From Sphingobium wenxiniae (GTDB lineage Bacteria > Pseudomonadota > Alphaproteobacteria > Sphingomonadales > Sphingomonadaceae), in contig NZ_VLKK01000015.1 of NCBI RefSeq assembly GCF_007830065.1, forward strand, positions 1 through 64,000: a stretch of 64,000 nucleotides of DNA. The letters run 5' to 3'. The notes below the pieces were generated by a model that saw only the letters and a list, made by a program, of their open reading frames with translations, did no database searches and was not told the DNA's origin. Position numbers and translations under genes: made by a program. Numbering within the stretch: position 1 is the stretch's first letter; each line of letters begins with the position of its first letter. Below are positions 7,955-17,607 of the stretch, one piece after another.

Positions 7955-10348
7955 ATGAACAAGAAGGATTTTCGCGCGAGCTTGGTCGCGCTGGCGGCGG
8001 CATGTGCATCCGGAGGCGCATGGGCGCAGGAGCAGCCTGCAAACGACGCAGCAGCATCGGAAAATGCCCTGCAGGCATCGGACGCGACCGATGACATCGT
8101 CGTGACCGCGCGTCGGCGCGCAGAGAGGCTGCAGGATGTGCCGCAGGCGATCATCGCCTTGTCGACCGAACAGATCGAGCGCGCGAACGTGACGGAGATC
8201 GCCGACCTGGTGCGCGTTGCTCCGGGGCTTGTATTCCAGCCTTCAGCACTATCCTCGAAGTCGGTGTCTCTGACACTCCGCTCACAGCGGCAAAATCTCG
8301 GAAACATCACATTCGATCCATCAGTCGTCGTCTATTTCGACGAGGTGCCGAACATGCGCATGTTGGGAGGCAACGCGGCGCTCTATGACCTGGCATCCGT
8401 CCAGGTGCTGAAGGGGCCGCAAGGTACGCTCTTCGGCCGCAATTCGACGGGCGGCGCGCTGCTGATCACCCCGCAGGCGCCGACGGAGGAATTTACCGGC
8501 TACCTCAAGGTCGGCGCAGGCAACTATGACCTGCGGGAAATCGAAGGCGCCATCAACATTCCCGTCAACGACGCGATCCAAATCCGTCTGTCTGGGCGGC
8601 ATAGCGAGCGTGACGGCTATATGCCCGTGGTGGGCAAGGGCTATTCGGTCGACGATGACAATACCGATGCCTTTCGCTTTTCCGTCAAGCTAACGCCCAC
8701 CAGCGGTGTGACCAATACGACAGTGCTGGATGCGCTTCATCAGACCGGAGCAGGTACTGCCTATCGCCTGGCGACCTGCGATCCTGCAGGTATCAGCAAC
8801 CAGGTTGCGGGGATGTGCGCCGAACTTGATAAGCTGGACGGACAAAAGTGGAATGCGACCACGTCGAATGTCGACCGCAATGGCATCGACATCAAGGCCT
8901 ATCAAATCTCCAACATCACGACGGCTGAGATCGGCGGGGTCACGCTCAAGAACATATTCGGGTATCGCCACCTGAACGCGTTCGTCACGTTCGACATTGA
9001 TGGTACAGCGAAGGATGTGTTGTACGCGACGAACAAGATCAAGATGAATCAGGTCAGCAACGAGATACAGCTGCTCGGTACAGCGTTCGACAATACACTG
9101 AGTTACCAGTTCGGCGGATTTTTCTTCGAAGAGGAAGGGCACGAGCTTCAGTTTACGCCGACCCTGGGTTCGACATCGGCATCCGATCTCGATGCCATCA
9201 ATCGTAGCTACTCATTATTTGGACAGATGACTTACAAGATTCCGGGGATCGACGGTTTCTCTGTGACCGCTGGCCTACGTTATACGTGGGACCGCCGCCA
9301 GATGACCAACCGTGGCAAGAACATTCTCGGCGTCTATACCGGCCGTGACTTTAGCGGGGTGGGGGATCTGACCGTGACCTGCCGCCTTCAGGCAGGGGCT
9401 TTGCCGGCTGCAGGCGTGCTCAATCCGTGCGAGAAGACCGTCGATGCGTCATTCTCCAAAATGACCTATAATTTTTCGGTCGATTACAAGATCAACAATA
9501 ATCTGCTGACCTATCTGGCTACGCGGAAAGGGTATCGCGCGGGCGGCTTCTTCAACGCACCCCGGGCCCCGGTCGAATTCCTGCCTTACCAGCCCGAGTT
9601 GCTGACCGACTATGAACTGGGGCTCAAGGCCGATTATCGGATCGGCGGAGCTAAGGCGCGGACGAATATCGCCTTGTATACCGGCGATTTCAAAGGCGCG
9701 CAGCGCAGTACCAGCACGCAGGAACTCGTCGTCGATCCCGCGACCGGCAGTGATATCTTCGTCACCCGTTCGGTCATCTTGAACGTGCAGTCCGCACGCG
9801 TGAGGGGCATAGAGATCGAGCAGATGTTTCGCCCTTTCGAGTTGTTGGAACTTAATGTTTCCTATGCGTTCTCCGATGCCAAATACAAAAAGTTCATCGT
9901 GACCAATCCAGACGGAACGGTGCTGGATTTCACGGCGTCGCCATTCGCCGGCGCACCGCGCCACACATTATCCGGAAACGCTCGGCTGCAGATCCCGGTG
10001 GATGAGTCGCTGGGACGGTTTTTCGTGCAGCTCAGCGGGTCCTACGTCTCGTCCAGCGTCGCGGCCGATGGCACGCCGTCCTTCAACCCCACCAATGTCA
10101 CCGATACCGACGGCACCCCGCCCCAATCCGTCAGGAAGAACGCCATCATCGACGGCTATACAACCTTTGACGCCCGCCTAGATTGGGAGCGCGTCGGCGG
10201 AACGCAGTTGGATCTAGGCATTTGGGTCCGCAACCTCACGGACAAGCACTATTTCCCGGGCGGTCAATATGTACAGGCCCTGGGATTTTCGGTAAAGAAT
10301 CCTGGCACGCCCCGCACATTTGGACTGCAAGCGCGCTACGCGTTCTAA
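7955..10348 (+). CDS. TonB-dependent outer-membrane receptor
   Basis: 797 residues from ATG at 7955, which follows an AGGGGAG ribosome-binding site; the frame is open upstream to 7877 but lacks a site there. A signal peptide ends at AWAQEQ. A TonB box (DDIVVTARRRAERLQDVPQA) follows near residue 45, then the plug domain with LVRVAPGLV and GTLFGRNSTGGALLI, and a 22-strand-type barrel ending in LQARYAF with the typical terminal phenylalanine. It should carry a bulky hydrophobic nutrient across the outer membrane. Its place between the MFS gene and the TetR gene suggests the same substrate as the acyl-CoA operon. Confidence 0.93.
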   Translation: MNKKDFRASLVALAAACASGGAWAQEQPANDAAASENALQASDATDDIVVTARRRAERLQDVPQAIIALSTEQIERANVTEIADLVRVAPGLVFQPSALSSKSVSLTLRSQRQNLGNITFDPSVVVYFDEVPNMRMLGGNAALYDLASVQVLKGPQGTLFGRNSTGGALLITPQAPTEEFTGYLKVGAGNYDLREIEGAINIPVNDAIQIRLSGRHSERDGYMPVVGKGYSVDDDNTDAFRFSVKLTPTSGVTNTTVLDALHQTGAGTAYRLATCDPAGISNQVAGMCAELDKLDGQKWNATTSNVDRNGIDIKAYQISNITTAEIGGVTLKNIFGYRHLNAFVTFDIDGTAKDVLYATNKIKMNQVSNEIQLLGTAFDNTLSYQFGGFFFEEEGHELQFTPTLGSTSASDLDAINRSYSLFGQMTYKIPGIDGFSVTAGLRYTWDRRQMTNRGKNILGVYTGRDFSGVGDLTVTCRLQAGALPAAGVLNPCEKTVDASFSKMTYNFSVDYKINNNLLTYLATRKGYRAGGFFNAPRAPVEFLPYQPELLTDYELGLKADYRIGGAKARTNIALYTGDFKGAQRSTSTQELVVDPATGSDIFVTRSVILNVQSARVRGIEIEQMFRPFELLELNVSYAFSDAKYKKFIVTNPDGTVLDFTASPFAGAPRHTLSGNARLQIPVDESLGRFFVQLSGSYVSSSVAADGTPSFNPTNVTDTDGTPPQSVRKNAIIDGYTTFDARLDWERVGGTQLDLGIWVRNLTDKHYFPGGQYVQALGFSVKNPGTPRTFGLQARYAF

Positions 10349-10356
10349 CGGCTCTA

Positions 10357-10385
10357 CCGCCGCGCGGTTTCAAGCCGCGCGGCGG
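10357..10385 (+). terminator. Hairpin after the TonB receptor gene
   Basis: Perfect 11-bp inverted repeat (CCGCCGCGCGG and CCGCGCGGCGG) around a 7-base loop, starting 8 bases after the receptor stop codon. It has no T-tract, as is common for GC-rich terminators. Confidence 0.6.
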
Positions 10386-10520
10386 ATGCGGCCAAATGTG
10401 GCTGATTGCCATGCGGCTATGGCCTGTATACTTCCGTCATGGCGGATCCTGCGGAGCGTCCCGTGAAGGTGAGGAGCGCCAGGGCGGCGTCCGTAACGCA
10501 AAAGAGATTGAAGGAAGGCC

Positions 10521-11180
10521 ATGGAAGTAAAAAAGGGTTCGAAACGCAATCGACCTTCGTTGCGTGAAGAACATAAACTGGTCACCCGGGCACGGATCAG
10601 AAAGGCGGCCCGTATATGTTTCTATCGCGCGGATGTACGGACGGTATCGCTGGAGGATATCGCTGTTGAAGCGGGCATCGGGCGCGCGACACTATATTTG
10701 TATTATCCCAGCAAGAACGCCTTGCTGGTGGAACTCATAGCCCAGAGCCTGCGCGCCACCGATCACATATATGCGCAGCTCTTGCAGCTTCCGACCCTCA
10801 CTTTCGAAAATGTGAGAGCTTGGCTGGCCAAATATCTGAGCGATGTCGAGAAGCACAATGGCATCCTGGGGTTGTTCAATGGAGAAATTGTGCTCGCAGA
10901 TGAGGTGCGCATCCTGTTGAGCGAGCATCGGGCGCGAACGATCGCGATGCTTGGCACGCGCTATCCTGCGTTCGATCTGGACAGTATGCCGCTTGATGCG
11001 CGGCCGCGCAGGGAGGTTGAAGCGGATTTCGCGATCATGCTGATCGAACAGTTCTGCGGTGCTGCGTCCCGGCCGGACTTCGAACTGGACAAGAACGCCG
11101 CCATAGATTTCGTGGCGGAACGATTGTTCATTATGTTGGATGAAACGACGGACACGCGGGTTGCTCGCGATGACTGGTGA
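10521..11180 (+). CDS. TetR/AcrR-family transcriptional regulator
   Basis: 219 residues, start after an AAGGAAGG ribosome-binding site. The N-terminal helix-turn-helix spans about residues 22-68: ARIRKAARICFYRADVRT, then VSLEDIAVEAGIGRATLYLYY and PSKNALLVELI. The remaining two-thirds are a variable all-helical ligand domain. It most likely represses the neighbouring transporter, receptor and acyl-CoA genes until a CoA thioester or free acid binds; this is inferred from position only. Confidence 0.88.
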   Translation: MEVKKGSKRNRPSLREEHKLVTRARIRKAARICFYRADVRTVSLEDIAVEAGIGRATLYLYYPSKNALLVELIAQSLRATDHIYAQLLQLPTLTFENVRAWLAKYLSDVEKHNGILGLFNGEIVLADEVRILLSEHRARTIAMLGTRYPAFDLDSMPLDARPRREVEADFAIMLIEQFCGAASRPDFELDKNAAIDFVAERLFIMLDETTDTRVARDDW

Positions 11181-11249
11181 GCTTCGCACGCCCGCCCATA
11201 GGGACGGCAACATGGCGGACGTTAGGCGATAAAGCGCGCAATGCGCCAG

Positions 11250-12383
11250 CTAGCTGCCGTCTGCCAGATGATGCCGCTGGATTGCCGCGGGGCGCGCACA
11301 TCCCGTTTGCACCATCGCCAGTTCAAGCTCCGCCCGCAGGATATGGAGCATGTGGGCCACGCCCTGCATCCCGGCCACCGCAAGCGCATGGACCTGCGGA
11401 CGGCCGATCAGCACCGCTCTTGCGCCAAGCGCCAGAGCCTTGAGGACGTCCGTGCCGTGACGCACGCCGCTATCGAGCAGCAGCGGTATCCTGTCCTCCA
11501 CGGCCTCGACCATCGCCGGCAGCGCGTCGAGCGGCGGAATAAGGCCGTCGAGGACCCGCCCGCCATGATTGGAGACAATGATCCCGTCGGCCCCGTGCTC
11601 GACCGCCCGCTTCGCATCATGGGGAGACAGCAATCCCTTCACCACGATCGGCAGCTTCGTGGCCGTGCGAAGCCAGGCAAGGCTCTCCCATGTGGGCGCT
11701 GCATCGAGCAGCGGCGTGCCGAAAACGATCTGCCCCCCGGCCGCGCTGGCGTTCTGGGACAGCCTCGGCATGCCGCGAAGATTGGCGGCATCGACGTCGG
11801 GGGGCAAGGTGAAGTCGGATCGCTTTACCGATGCGTCCACCGTGAACACCAGAACCTGATAACCGGCCGCCTCGGCCCGATGGATCAACTCGGCCGTATA
11901 GGCGCGGTCGGGCTGGACATAGAGCTGGAACCAGAGAGGAGGCGGCGCGGTCCGGCCTAGCTCAACGGCTGCCGCTCGGGCGGCTTGCGCTATGTCTTCC
12001 AGCGGGATGCTGGACAGCGTGCTGACCACCATCGTCGTGTCGAGCGCGGTCGCGGCGCTGGCGGTCGCCAGTTCGCCTTGCGGATGGGCGAGCCGATGAT
12101 AGGCGACAGGCGCAAGCAGGATGGGGGCCGCGTGGCGCAGGCCGAACAACTCCATCCCGGTCGTCGCGCCCTGCATGTCCGTCAGCATTCGAGGCACAAG
12201 GCGATATCGGTCGAACTGCATCCTGTTGGCCGCGAGCGAGGTGCCCGCGCCCGCGCCGGCCTGGATATGATGCCATGTTTCAAGCGGCATATGCCGTTCG
12301 GCGCGCCGCTCATAATCGGACAGGCTTTGCAGATCGCCAGGAATAGCCGTCAAAGGCGGTTGCGGCGCGGGCGTTCCGGTCAT
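11250..12383 (-). CDS. FMN-dependent alpha-hydroxy-acid oxidase/dehydrogenase
   Basis: 377 residues. The start at MTGTPAPQPP makes an ATGA overlap with the upstream hydroxylase gene, so it is preferred over the GTG 12 bases earlier. It has the lactate/glycolate oxidase TIM-barrel: PILLAPVAYHRLAHPQGE, VVSTLSS, the catalytic lysine in IVVKGLLSP, SNHGGRVLDGL with the catalytic histidine and substrate arginine, and LLLDSGVRHGTDVLKAL for FMN phosphate. It should oxidise an L-2-hydroxy acid to the 2-oxo acid. The substrate and electron acceptor (oxygen or quinone) are open. Confidence 0.9.
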   Translation of the reverse strand: MTGTPAPQPPLTAIPGDLQSLSDYERRAERHMPLETWHHIQAGAGAGTSLAANRMQFDRYRLVPRMLTDMQGATTGMELFGLRHAAPILLAPVAYHRLAHPQGELATASAATALDTTMVVSTLSSIPLEDIAQAARAAAVELGRTAPPPLWFQLYVQPDRAYTAELIHRAEAAGYQVLVFTVDASVKRSDFTLPPDVDAANLRGMPRLSQNASAAGGQIVFGTPLLDAAPTWESLAWLRTATKLPIVVKGLLSPHDAKRAVEHGADGIIVSNHGGRVLDGLIPPLDALPAMVEAVEDRIPLLLDSGVRHGTDVLKALALGARAVLIGRPQVHALAVAGMQGVAHMLHILRAELELAMVQTGCARPAAIQRHHLADGS

Positions 12384-13060
12384 GTGACCGACCATTGCCG
12401 CAACAGATTGTGATAGACGCCGGTGAGCGGGTTGACCGACGCATGATCGGGATGATCGGCGCTCAACTGCTGGATCGCCGCGTCCAGTTCGAACAGCGTC
12501 TTGCGCTGAACCTCCGACGGAACCAGGCTCTGCGTCCAGAAAAAGGCGGCAAGCCGCGCGCCTTGGGTGACGGGCGTGACGCGATGATGGCTGGTGCCTG
12601 GATAGATGATCATGTCCCCCGCAGGCAGCTTCACCCGATGATCGCCATAGCTGTCCTCGACGACCAGTTCGCCGCCTTCATATTCGCCCGGATCGTTGAG
12701 GAACAGGGTGCAGGATATGTCGGTGCGGACATAGGAATCGGCGCCGGGCACGCGAAACAGCGCATTGTCGATGTGATTGCCGTAGGCGCCGCCGCCTTCA
12801 TAGCGGTTGAAGCGTGGTGGCAGCACCCGAAGCGGGAAGGCCGCGGCGATGAATAGCGGGCTTCGGCCGAGCCGGTCGAGAATGAGATTGCCCAGGTCGC
12901 GAGCCGCCGGACTGTCGAGCGGCAGTTGAAGGTTGCTCTTCACGTTGACGGCCTGGCGCCCCGCCGTTGCGCGGCCATCTTCCCATGCCGCCCGATCCAG
13001 GGCTTCGCGAGCTTGCCTGACATCCGCGTCGGACAGGAGTTCCGGAATCTGGAGCATCAT
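12380..13060 (-). CDS. PKHD-type Fe(II)/2-oxoglutarate hydroxylase, PiuC/YbiX-like
   Basis: 226 residues, matching the family length. The metal triad is visible as H-x-D in YGNHIDNAL and a distal histidine in PGTSHHRVTPV; an arginine for 2-oxoglutarate follows in GARLAAFFW. PiuC-type genes usually sit beside catecholate siderophore receptors of the PiuA/Fiu type. That holds here: the remnant receptor gene at 13334 is directly upstream on the same strand. It is translationally coupled by ATGA to the FMN oxidase gene. The biochemical role of PiuC is not established. Confidence 0.88.
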   Translation of the reverse strand: MMLQIPELLSDADVRQAREALDRAAWEDGRATAGRQAVNVKSNLQLPLDSPAARDLGNLILDRLGRSPLFIAAAFPLRVLPPRFNRYEGGGAYGNHIDNALFRVPGADSYVRTDISCTLFLNDPGEYEGGELVVEDSYGDHRVKLPAGDMIIYPGTSHHRVTPVTQGARLAAFFWTQSLVPSEVQRKTLFELDAAIQQLSADHPDHASVNPLTGVYHNLLRQWSVT

Positions 13061-13137
13061 GATTCAGGCGATTCCAGCGGCCGGATTATCCGGCAATCGG
13101 CATCGGGGATTGTTTCTATTTTCATTGATCCTGCAAC

Positions 13138-13278
13138 ATGAACGGGATTTCCACGAGCCTCCTTACCATGACGGTCGCTCCTTCGCGATGGGGCAGGGGC
13201 CGGCGCCGCGCGCTCAAAGCGCCGTTCGCTTCGATCCTTGGTGCTTTATTGTGCCTGGCGGTTATCCTGATGGTGTAA
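13138..13278 (+). CDS. Possible 46-residue membrane peptide
   Basis: Short open frame with a basic middle (RWGRGRRRALK) followed by a hydrophobic C-terminal segment (FASILGALLCLAVILMV), as in single-span membrane peptides. Its TAA stop lies two bases before the strong hairpin at 13281-13310, which could end its transcript as well as the convergent one. No ribosome-binding site is visible, and chance cannot be excluded. Confidence 0.3.
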   Translation: MNGISTSLLTMTVAPSRWGRGRRRALKAPFASILGALLCLAVILMV

Positions 13279-13280
13279 AC

Positions 13281-13310
13281 GGGCCTGCGGGGGAGGCCCC
13301 CCGCAGGCCC
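13281..13310 (-). terminator. Strong hairpin downstream of the remnant receptor gene
   Basis: Perfect 13-bp inverted repeat beginning GGGCCTGCGGGGG, with a 4-base loop, 23 bases past the receptor stop codon on the minus strand. It probably works in both directions. Confidence 0.7.
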
Positions 13311-13333
13311 ACGGATAGCCTTCTCGCAAAGGC

Positions 13334-14707
13334 CTAGTAGCGCAGATTCGCGGTCAGCAAGGCGGACCGGCCCGGCGCCACATTGGCGAAGATGCCCACA
13401 TGTGAAGCATCATAATAGAGCTTGTCGGTCAGATTCTGCACGTTGACGCGAAGGTCCAGATTTTCGTTCGCCTTATATCCGATCGTGGCGTCCACGCGGG
13501 CATAAGGCTTGAACTTCTGCGTGTTGGCATCATTCACATAGCGCGTGCCCGTATAGTTGACGCCGCCGCCGATATTGACCTCCGGCGTGACGTTGTAGGT
13601 CGTCCAGATGCTGAAGCTGTGCGGAGCGACGAACTTGATCCTGTTGCCGTCGTTGTTTCCATCGCCATCGTCCAGCAGCTTGGCGTCGAGATAGGTATAG
13701 CCGCCGAAGATGTTCCATTCCGGCGTGATATTGCCCGACACGCCGACCTCGAAGCCGCGGACGCGATTGTTGCCGATCAACTGAACGGTTCCCGTGACCG
13801 GGTCGGTGGCGCGCGCATTGGTCTTCTCGGTCTGGAACAGGGCTGCGGTCAGCGAAAGCTGCTCGTCGAGCAGATCCCATTTGGTGCCCAGTTCCCAGCT
13901 CTTGGCGCGCTCGGGCTTCAGATTGACGTTGTTGGCGTTGAGCGTGCAGGCGCCCGCGCCTTCCGCGCCGCCGGCCATGCCGGCGCATTCGCCCGAGGGA
14001 TTGGACGATGTGCCATAGGAAAGATAGATGCTGCCGTTCGGCACCGGCTTGTAGACGATGCCGGCCTGATAGTTCCAGAAGTCGTTCTTCGCGGTTCGCG
14101 TGCCGTCCGACACTTCATAGTCGTCGTAGCGGATGCCGAGATTAAGCTGGAACTGTTCGGAGAATTTCAGCGTATCGAACAGGAAGGCCGCTTTGGTTTC
14201 GTGCTTGATCGGCACCGCCGGTGTCGTGAACGGTGTCTTCACGAGAGGGTTGAACGCGGCATAGGGATCGGGGTTGTTGAGCGGCTGGAACAGCGTGCCG
14301 GAGCCAGGCGCCTGCGCCCAGGCTGGCCGGTTCCGTTGCTTTTCCTCGCTATATTCGATGCCGGCGATGAAGCTGTGCTCGATGCCGCCCGTCTCGAACT
14401 TGCCGCGCAGATCCGTCTGGTTGAGGAAGCCTTCGGTAAGGATGTTGGCCGAACGGAAATCGATCACGACGAGGCCGGTCGCGGGCGTGGCCGTCGTCGT
14501 GTTGAAGCTCGGGCGGCTGAAAATATATTCGTTGGCGGTGCGAACGAGGCGGGTGGAATTGTGCAGCGTGATGCCGTCAACGATATCATATTCCAGCACC
14601 GCCGAACCGAAATGCCCCTCCGTCTCGCGGAAATCGCGGTTGGCGAACCCGTAGAAATTGTCGCGGTCGAGCTTGAGCGGGCTGACCTGTGGCGCGAGCC
14701 GCTTGTT
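13334..14707 (-). pseudogene. TonB-dependent siderophore receptor, N-terminal part deleted
   Basis: C-terminal barrel of a Fiu/PiuA-like receptor. On the minus strand the coding sense is continuous from about 14707 (RLAPQV, then LDRDNFYGFANRDFRETEG) through IRYDDYEVSD, LKPERAKSWELGTKWDLL, RVRGFEVGVSGNI and TGTRYVNDANTQKFKPYARVDA to LTANLRY. Signal peptide, TonB box and plug, roughly the first 250-300 residues, are missing. Upstream the reading turns into the antisense of a histidine kinase. A GTG at 14599 is the first start-like codon but would give an export-less product. The receptor is therefore non-functional, while its partner hydroxylase gene downstream is intact. Confidence 0.85.
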
Positions 14708-14710
14708 CTC

Positions 14711-15751
14711 GCCTGGCGACCGAAGGCGCCATCCGCCACCGGCGCTGATCCGAACCTTGCCGTGGTTTCCCGGACTCTCCGGGCCATTCAGCCCGATCTT
14801 GAAGGGCGGGCCATATGGCTATCGACGGCCGGCACGTCCCTCGCGGGCGCGTGGCAGCTAGGCGACGGCTCGTGGATGACCTTTCGCGCCGCCGGCTATC
14901 TCGATACCTCCAGGCCTCTCCACGGCCATATCGGCGCGGTGCTGATGTTGGTGGCCTGCGTCACGATATTGGCGCTGATACTGGCGCGGCTGCTCGGCCG
15001 GCCGCTTCGCAAGCTGGCGGACGCGGCCGACCGGGTGGGCCGGGAGGACGTCACGCCGGCTGCCGAGGAAGGCCCGCGCGAGGTCCGTCGCGTTGCGGCC
15101 GCGTTCAACGCGATGCAGGCGCGCCTGCTCGATCAGGTCAATGAACGAATACAGGCTTTGGCGGCCGTGTCGCATGACCTGCGCACGCCGATCGCGCGCC
15201 TGAGGCTACGCGCGGCCAATGTCCGGAACCAGGAGCTTCGCGCCGCAATCGGTCACGATATCGATGAGATGGAAGCCTTCATGCGTTCGATCCTGGATTT
15301 CCTGCGCGGCGCCGACCCCGAAGAAGAACGTCTGATCGATCTTGCCTCGCTGGTCGTCACCATCGTTCACGATGCGCAGGATATGGGAAGCGCCGTGCAT
15401 TATGAGGGGCCTGCCAGCCTCGAACTGGTGACACGGCCGATCAAGCTCCAGCGCGCGATCGACAATCTCGTCCAGAATGCCATCCGGCATGCCGGGCAGG
15501 CCGAGATCCGTCTTTCGCAAGGTGATGACGGCGTCCGCATCGTCGTCGAGGATCAGGGGCCGGGCATTCCAGTCGATCAGCTCGACATGGTCTTCGAGCC
15601 GTTTCGGCGGCTCGAAGGCTCGCGCAATCGGAACACCGGCGGCGCCGGTCTTGGTCTGGCGATCGTCCGCCGTTCCATCACCCGGCTTGGCGGGAGTATC
15701 CGTCTCGAGAATCGAAGACGCGGCGGATTACGGGCAACCATTACCCTTTGA
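14711..15751 (+). pseudogene. Sensor histidine kinase, N-terminal part deleted
   Basis: Remnant carrying the end of a periplasmic domain (AGAWQLGDGSWMTFRA), one membrane span (AVLMLVACVTILALILARLL), HAMP, the H box AAVSHDLRTPIARLRLR, the N box AIDNLVQNAIRHAG, the G1 box VEDQGPGIP and the G2 box GGAGLGLAIVRRS. The catalytic core is intact, but the first membrane span and most of the sensor domain are lost at the junction with the receptor remnant near 14710. In-frame GTG (14762) or ATG (14876) could still start a one-span kinase. The upstream open frame is only antisense of the receptor. No response regulator gene is nearby. Confidence 0.82.
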
Positions 15752-15854
15752 TCCACGGGCACCGGCCCCGAAGCGAAGGCGCTAAAATCAAAAATGGGGC
15801 TGGGACGGTCCCTGGATCGAGATCGCGACTGCCGCCCGGGCCTTCACGCCCCTC

Positions 15855-17282
15855 CTAGTTCCGCCTGATCACGAGGTTCCGGATCTCGGTCATATCCTCC
15901 ATCGCGAATCGAACCCCCTCGCGGCCTAGACCCGAATCCTTGACGCCGCCATAAGGCATGTTGTCGACGCGGTAGCTGGGCACGTCGTTGATGACGACTC
16001 CGCCGACGTCGAGCCGGTCCCAAGCATCGAACATCTGGAAAAGGTCGCGCGTGAAGATGCCCGCCTGCAACCCGTACTTGCTGTCATTGACCATGGCGAG
16101 CGCGTCATTGAAGTCCGAGAACATCATCAGGAAGGCGACCGGACCGAAGGCCTCCTCGATATTGATCTTGCTGCAAGGATCGACATTTTCAAGCAATGTG
16201 GCCTCCAGCATCGCGCCTTCGCGCCTCCCGCCGCAGAGCAGCTTCGCGCCCTGGGCAACGGCTTCCTGAATCCAGCCATCGAGCCGCTGTGCCTCGCCCT
16301 CCGATATCATCGGTCCGATAAAGACATTGCGATCGTGCGGATTGCCCGCGACCAGCGTCTTCGTTCTGGCGACGAGCATGTCGCGGAAGCGATCATAAAC
16401 CTGTGCGTGGACCAGGATGCGCTGGACGCCGATGCAGCTCTGCCCCGACTGGTAGAAGGCGCCAAAGATGACGCGGTCGAGCGCATCGTCGAGATCGGCA
16501 TCCTTGTCGATGATCACCGCGGCATTGCCGCCGAGTTCGAGCACGACCTTCTTCTTTCCCGAACGCGCCTTGAGGTCCCAGCCTACATCGGGCGATCCCG
16601 TGAAGGAAAGGAGCTTCAGCCGGTCGTCCGTGGTGAAGAGATCCGCGCCTTCGCGATGCGCTGGAAGGATCGAAAAGGCGCCCTTGGGCAAGCCGGTCTC
16701 CGCGAGCACCTCGCCCATGATGAGCGCGCCCAGCGGCGTGCGGCTGGCGGGCTTCATCACGAAGGGGCAACCTACCGCAATCGCCGGCGCGATCTTGTGC
16801 GCGGCCAGGTTGAGAGGGAAGTTGAAGGGCGAAATGAAGGAGCAGGGTCCAATCGGCACCCGTTTCCATATTCCCTGATAACCCTTGGCGCGGGGGCTGA
16901 TGTCGAGCGGCTGGACCTCGCCCGTCATTCGCACCGATTCTTCCGCGGCTATGCGGAATGTGTCGATCAGCCGGCCGACTTCGCCTTCCGAATCCTTGAT
17001 CGGCTTGCCCGCCTCGACGCATAACGCATAAGCGAGTTCGTCGAAGCGCTCCCTGAAGCGGTCGACGCAATGCTGGAGCACCGCCTGCCGCTCATAGGCG
17101 GGCATCCGGGCCATCGGCTCAGCAGCCTCGACCGCACCCTGAATGCCCATCTCGATCGTCTTCGCGTCGGCCTGGGCGCAGCGGAACGCCACTTCGCCGC
17201 TGAACTTGTCGGTCACTTCGAGGTCGGCATTGGGCTGCTGCGCCTCGTTGTTCAGATAAAGCGGATAGACAGGTTTCAACAC
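15855..17282 (-). CDS. NAD(P)-dependent aldehyde dehydrogenase
   Basis: 475 residues when started at the GTG at 17282 (then LKPVYPLYLNNEA); the extra 22 residues of the longer frame overlap the ferredoxin-reductase remnant and are not family-like. Motifs: SPFNFPLNLAAHKIAPA, the catalytic glutamate in VVLELGGNAAV, the catalytic cysteine in QSGQSCIGVQR, and the C-terminal PYGGVKDSGLGREG. All catalytic residues are present. The composition resembles NADP-linked glyceraldehyde-3-phosphate or lactaldehyde-type enzymes, but the substrate is not determinable. It stands alone, flanked by decayed genes. Confidence 0.88.
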   Translation of the reverse strand: MLKPVYPLYLNNEAQQPNADLEVTDKFSGEVAFRCAQADAKTIEMGIQGAVEAAEPMARMPAYERQAVLQHCVDRFRERFDELAYALCVEAGKPIKDSEGEVGRLIDTFRIAAEESVRMTGEVQPLDISPRAKGYQGIWKRVPIGPCSFISPFNFPLNLAAHKIAPAIAVGCPFVMKPASRTPLGALIMGEVLAETGLPKGAFSILPAHREGADLFTTDDRLKLLSFTGSPDVGWDLKARSGKKKVVLELGGNAAVIIDKDADLDDALDRVIFGAFYQSGQSCIGVQRILVHAQVYDRFRDMLVARTKTLVAGNPHDRNVFIGPMISEGEAQRLDGWIQEAVAQGAKLLCGGRREGAMLEATLLENVDPCSKINIEEAFGPVAFLMMFSDFNDALAMVNDSKYGLQAGIFTRDLFQMFDAWDRLDVGGVVINDVPSYRVDNMPYGGVKDSGLGREGVRFAMEDMTEIRNLVIRRN

Positions 17283-17302
17283 AGTCGCAGATTCCGTTCC
17301 GT

Positions 17303-17607
17303 TTGCCAGCCAGCAGGTCCGGGCGCCGCCGGATTTGGGCCGTCGCATGGATCGTCGGCGCCGGTCAGGCGGGCGTATGCGCGGCCAGGGCAGTGCGTGA
17401 TGCAGGTTTTCCCCGCGTGATCACGCTGCCCGGCGCGGAGCGGCATTCGCCTTACGAGCGGCCTCTGCTTTCGACGATTTTCTTGCTCGACCCGCAAACC
17501 GCGATTCCCTTCGTGTCCAAGCCGGAAACCCGTCTTGCCAATGGCATCGCCGTGCAAACCCATAGCACCGTTCATGCGATTGATCGAGATGGTCATGACC
17601 GGATCGC
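17303..17607 (+). pseudogene. Ferredoxin reductase fragment (FAD-binding N-terminus)
   Basis: About 85 residues matching the first FAD-binding domain of ring-hydroxylating-dioxygenase ferredoxin reductases: AWIVGAGQAGVCAARAVRDAG, then RVITLPGAERHSPYERPLLS. The match stops near HAIDRDGH, about 17600, where the sequence becomes the 3' end of the convergent Crp/Fnr gene. NADH-binding and C-terminal domains are absent, and no good start codon is seen. It is a relic of an aromatic dioxygenase electron-transfer gene. Confidence 0.7.

Noticed and set aside
13619-14710. Apparent N-terminal 360 residues of the histidine kinase
   Set aside because: This part is only the antisense of the receptor remnant; kinase-like sequence begins after about 14710.
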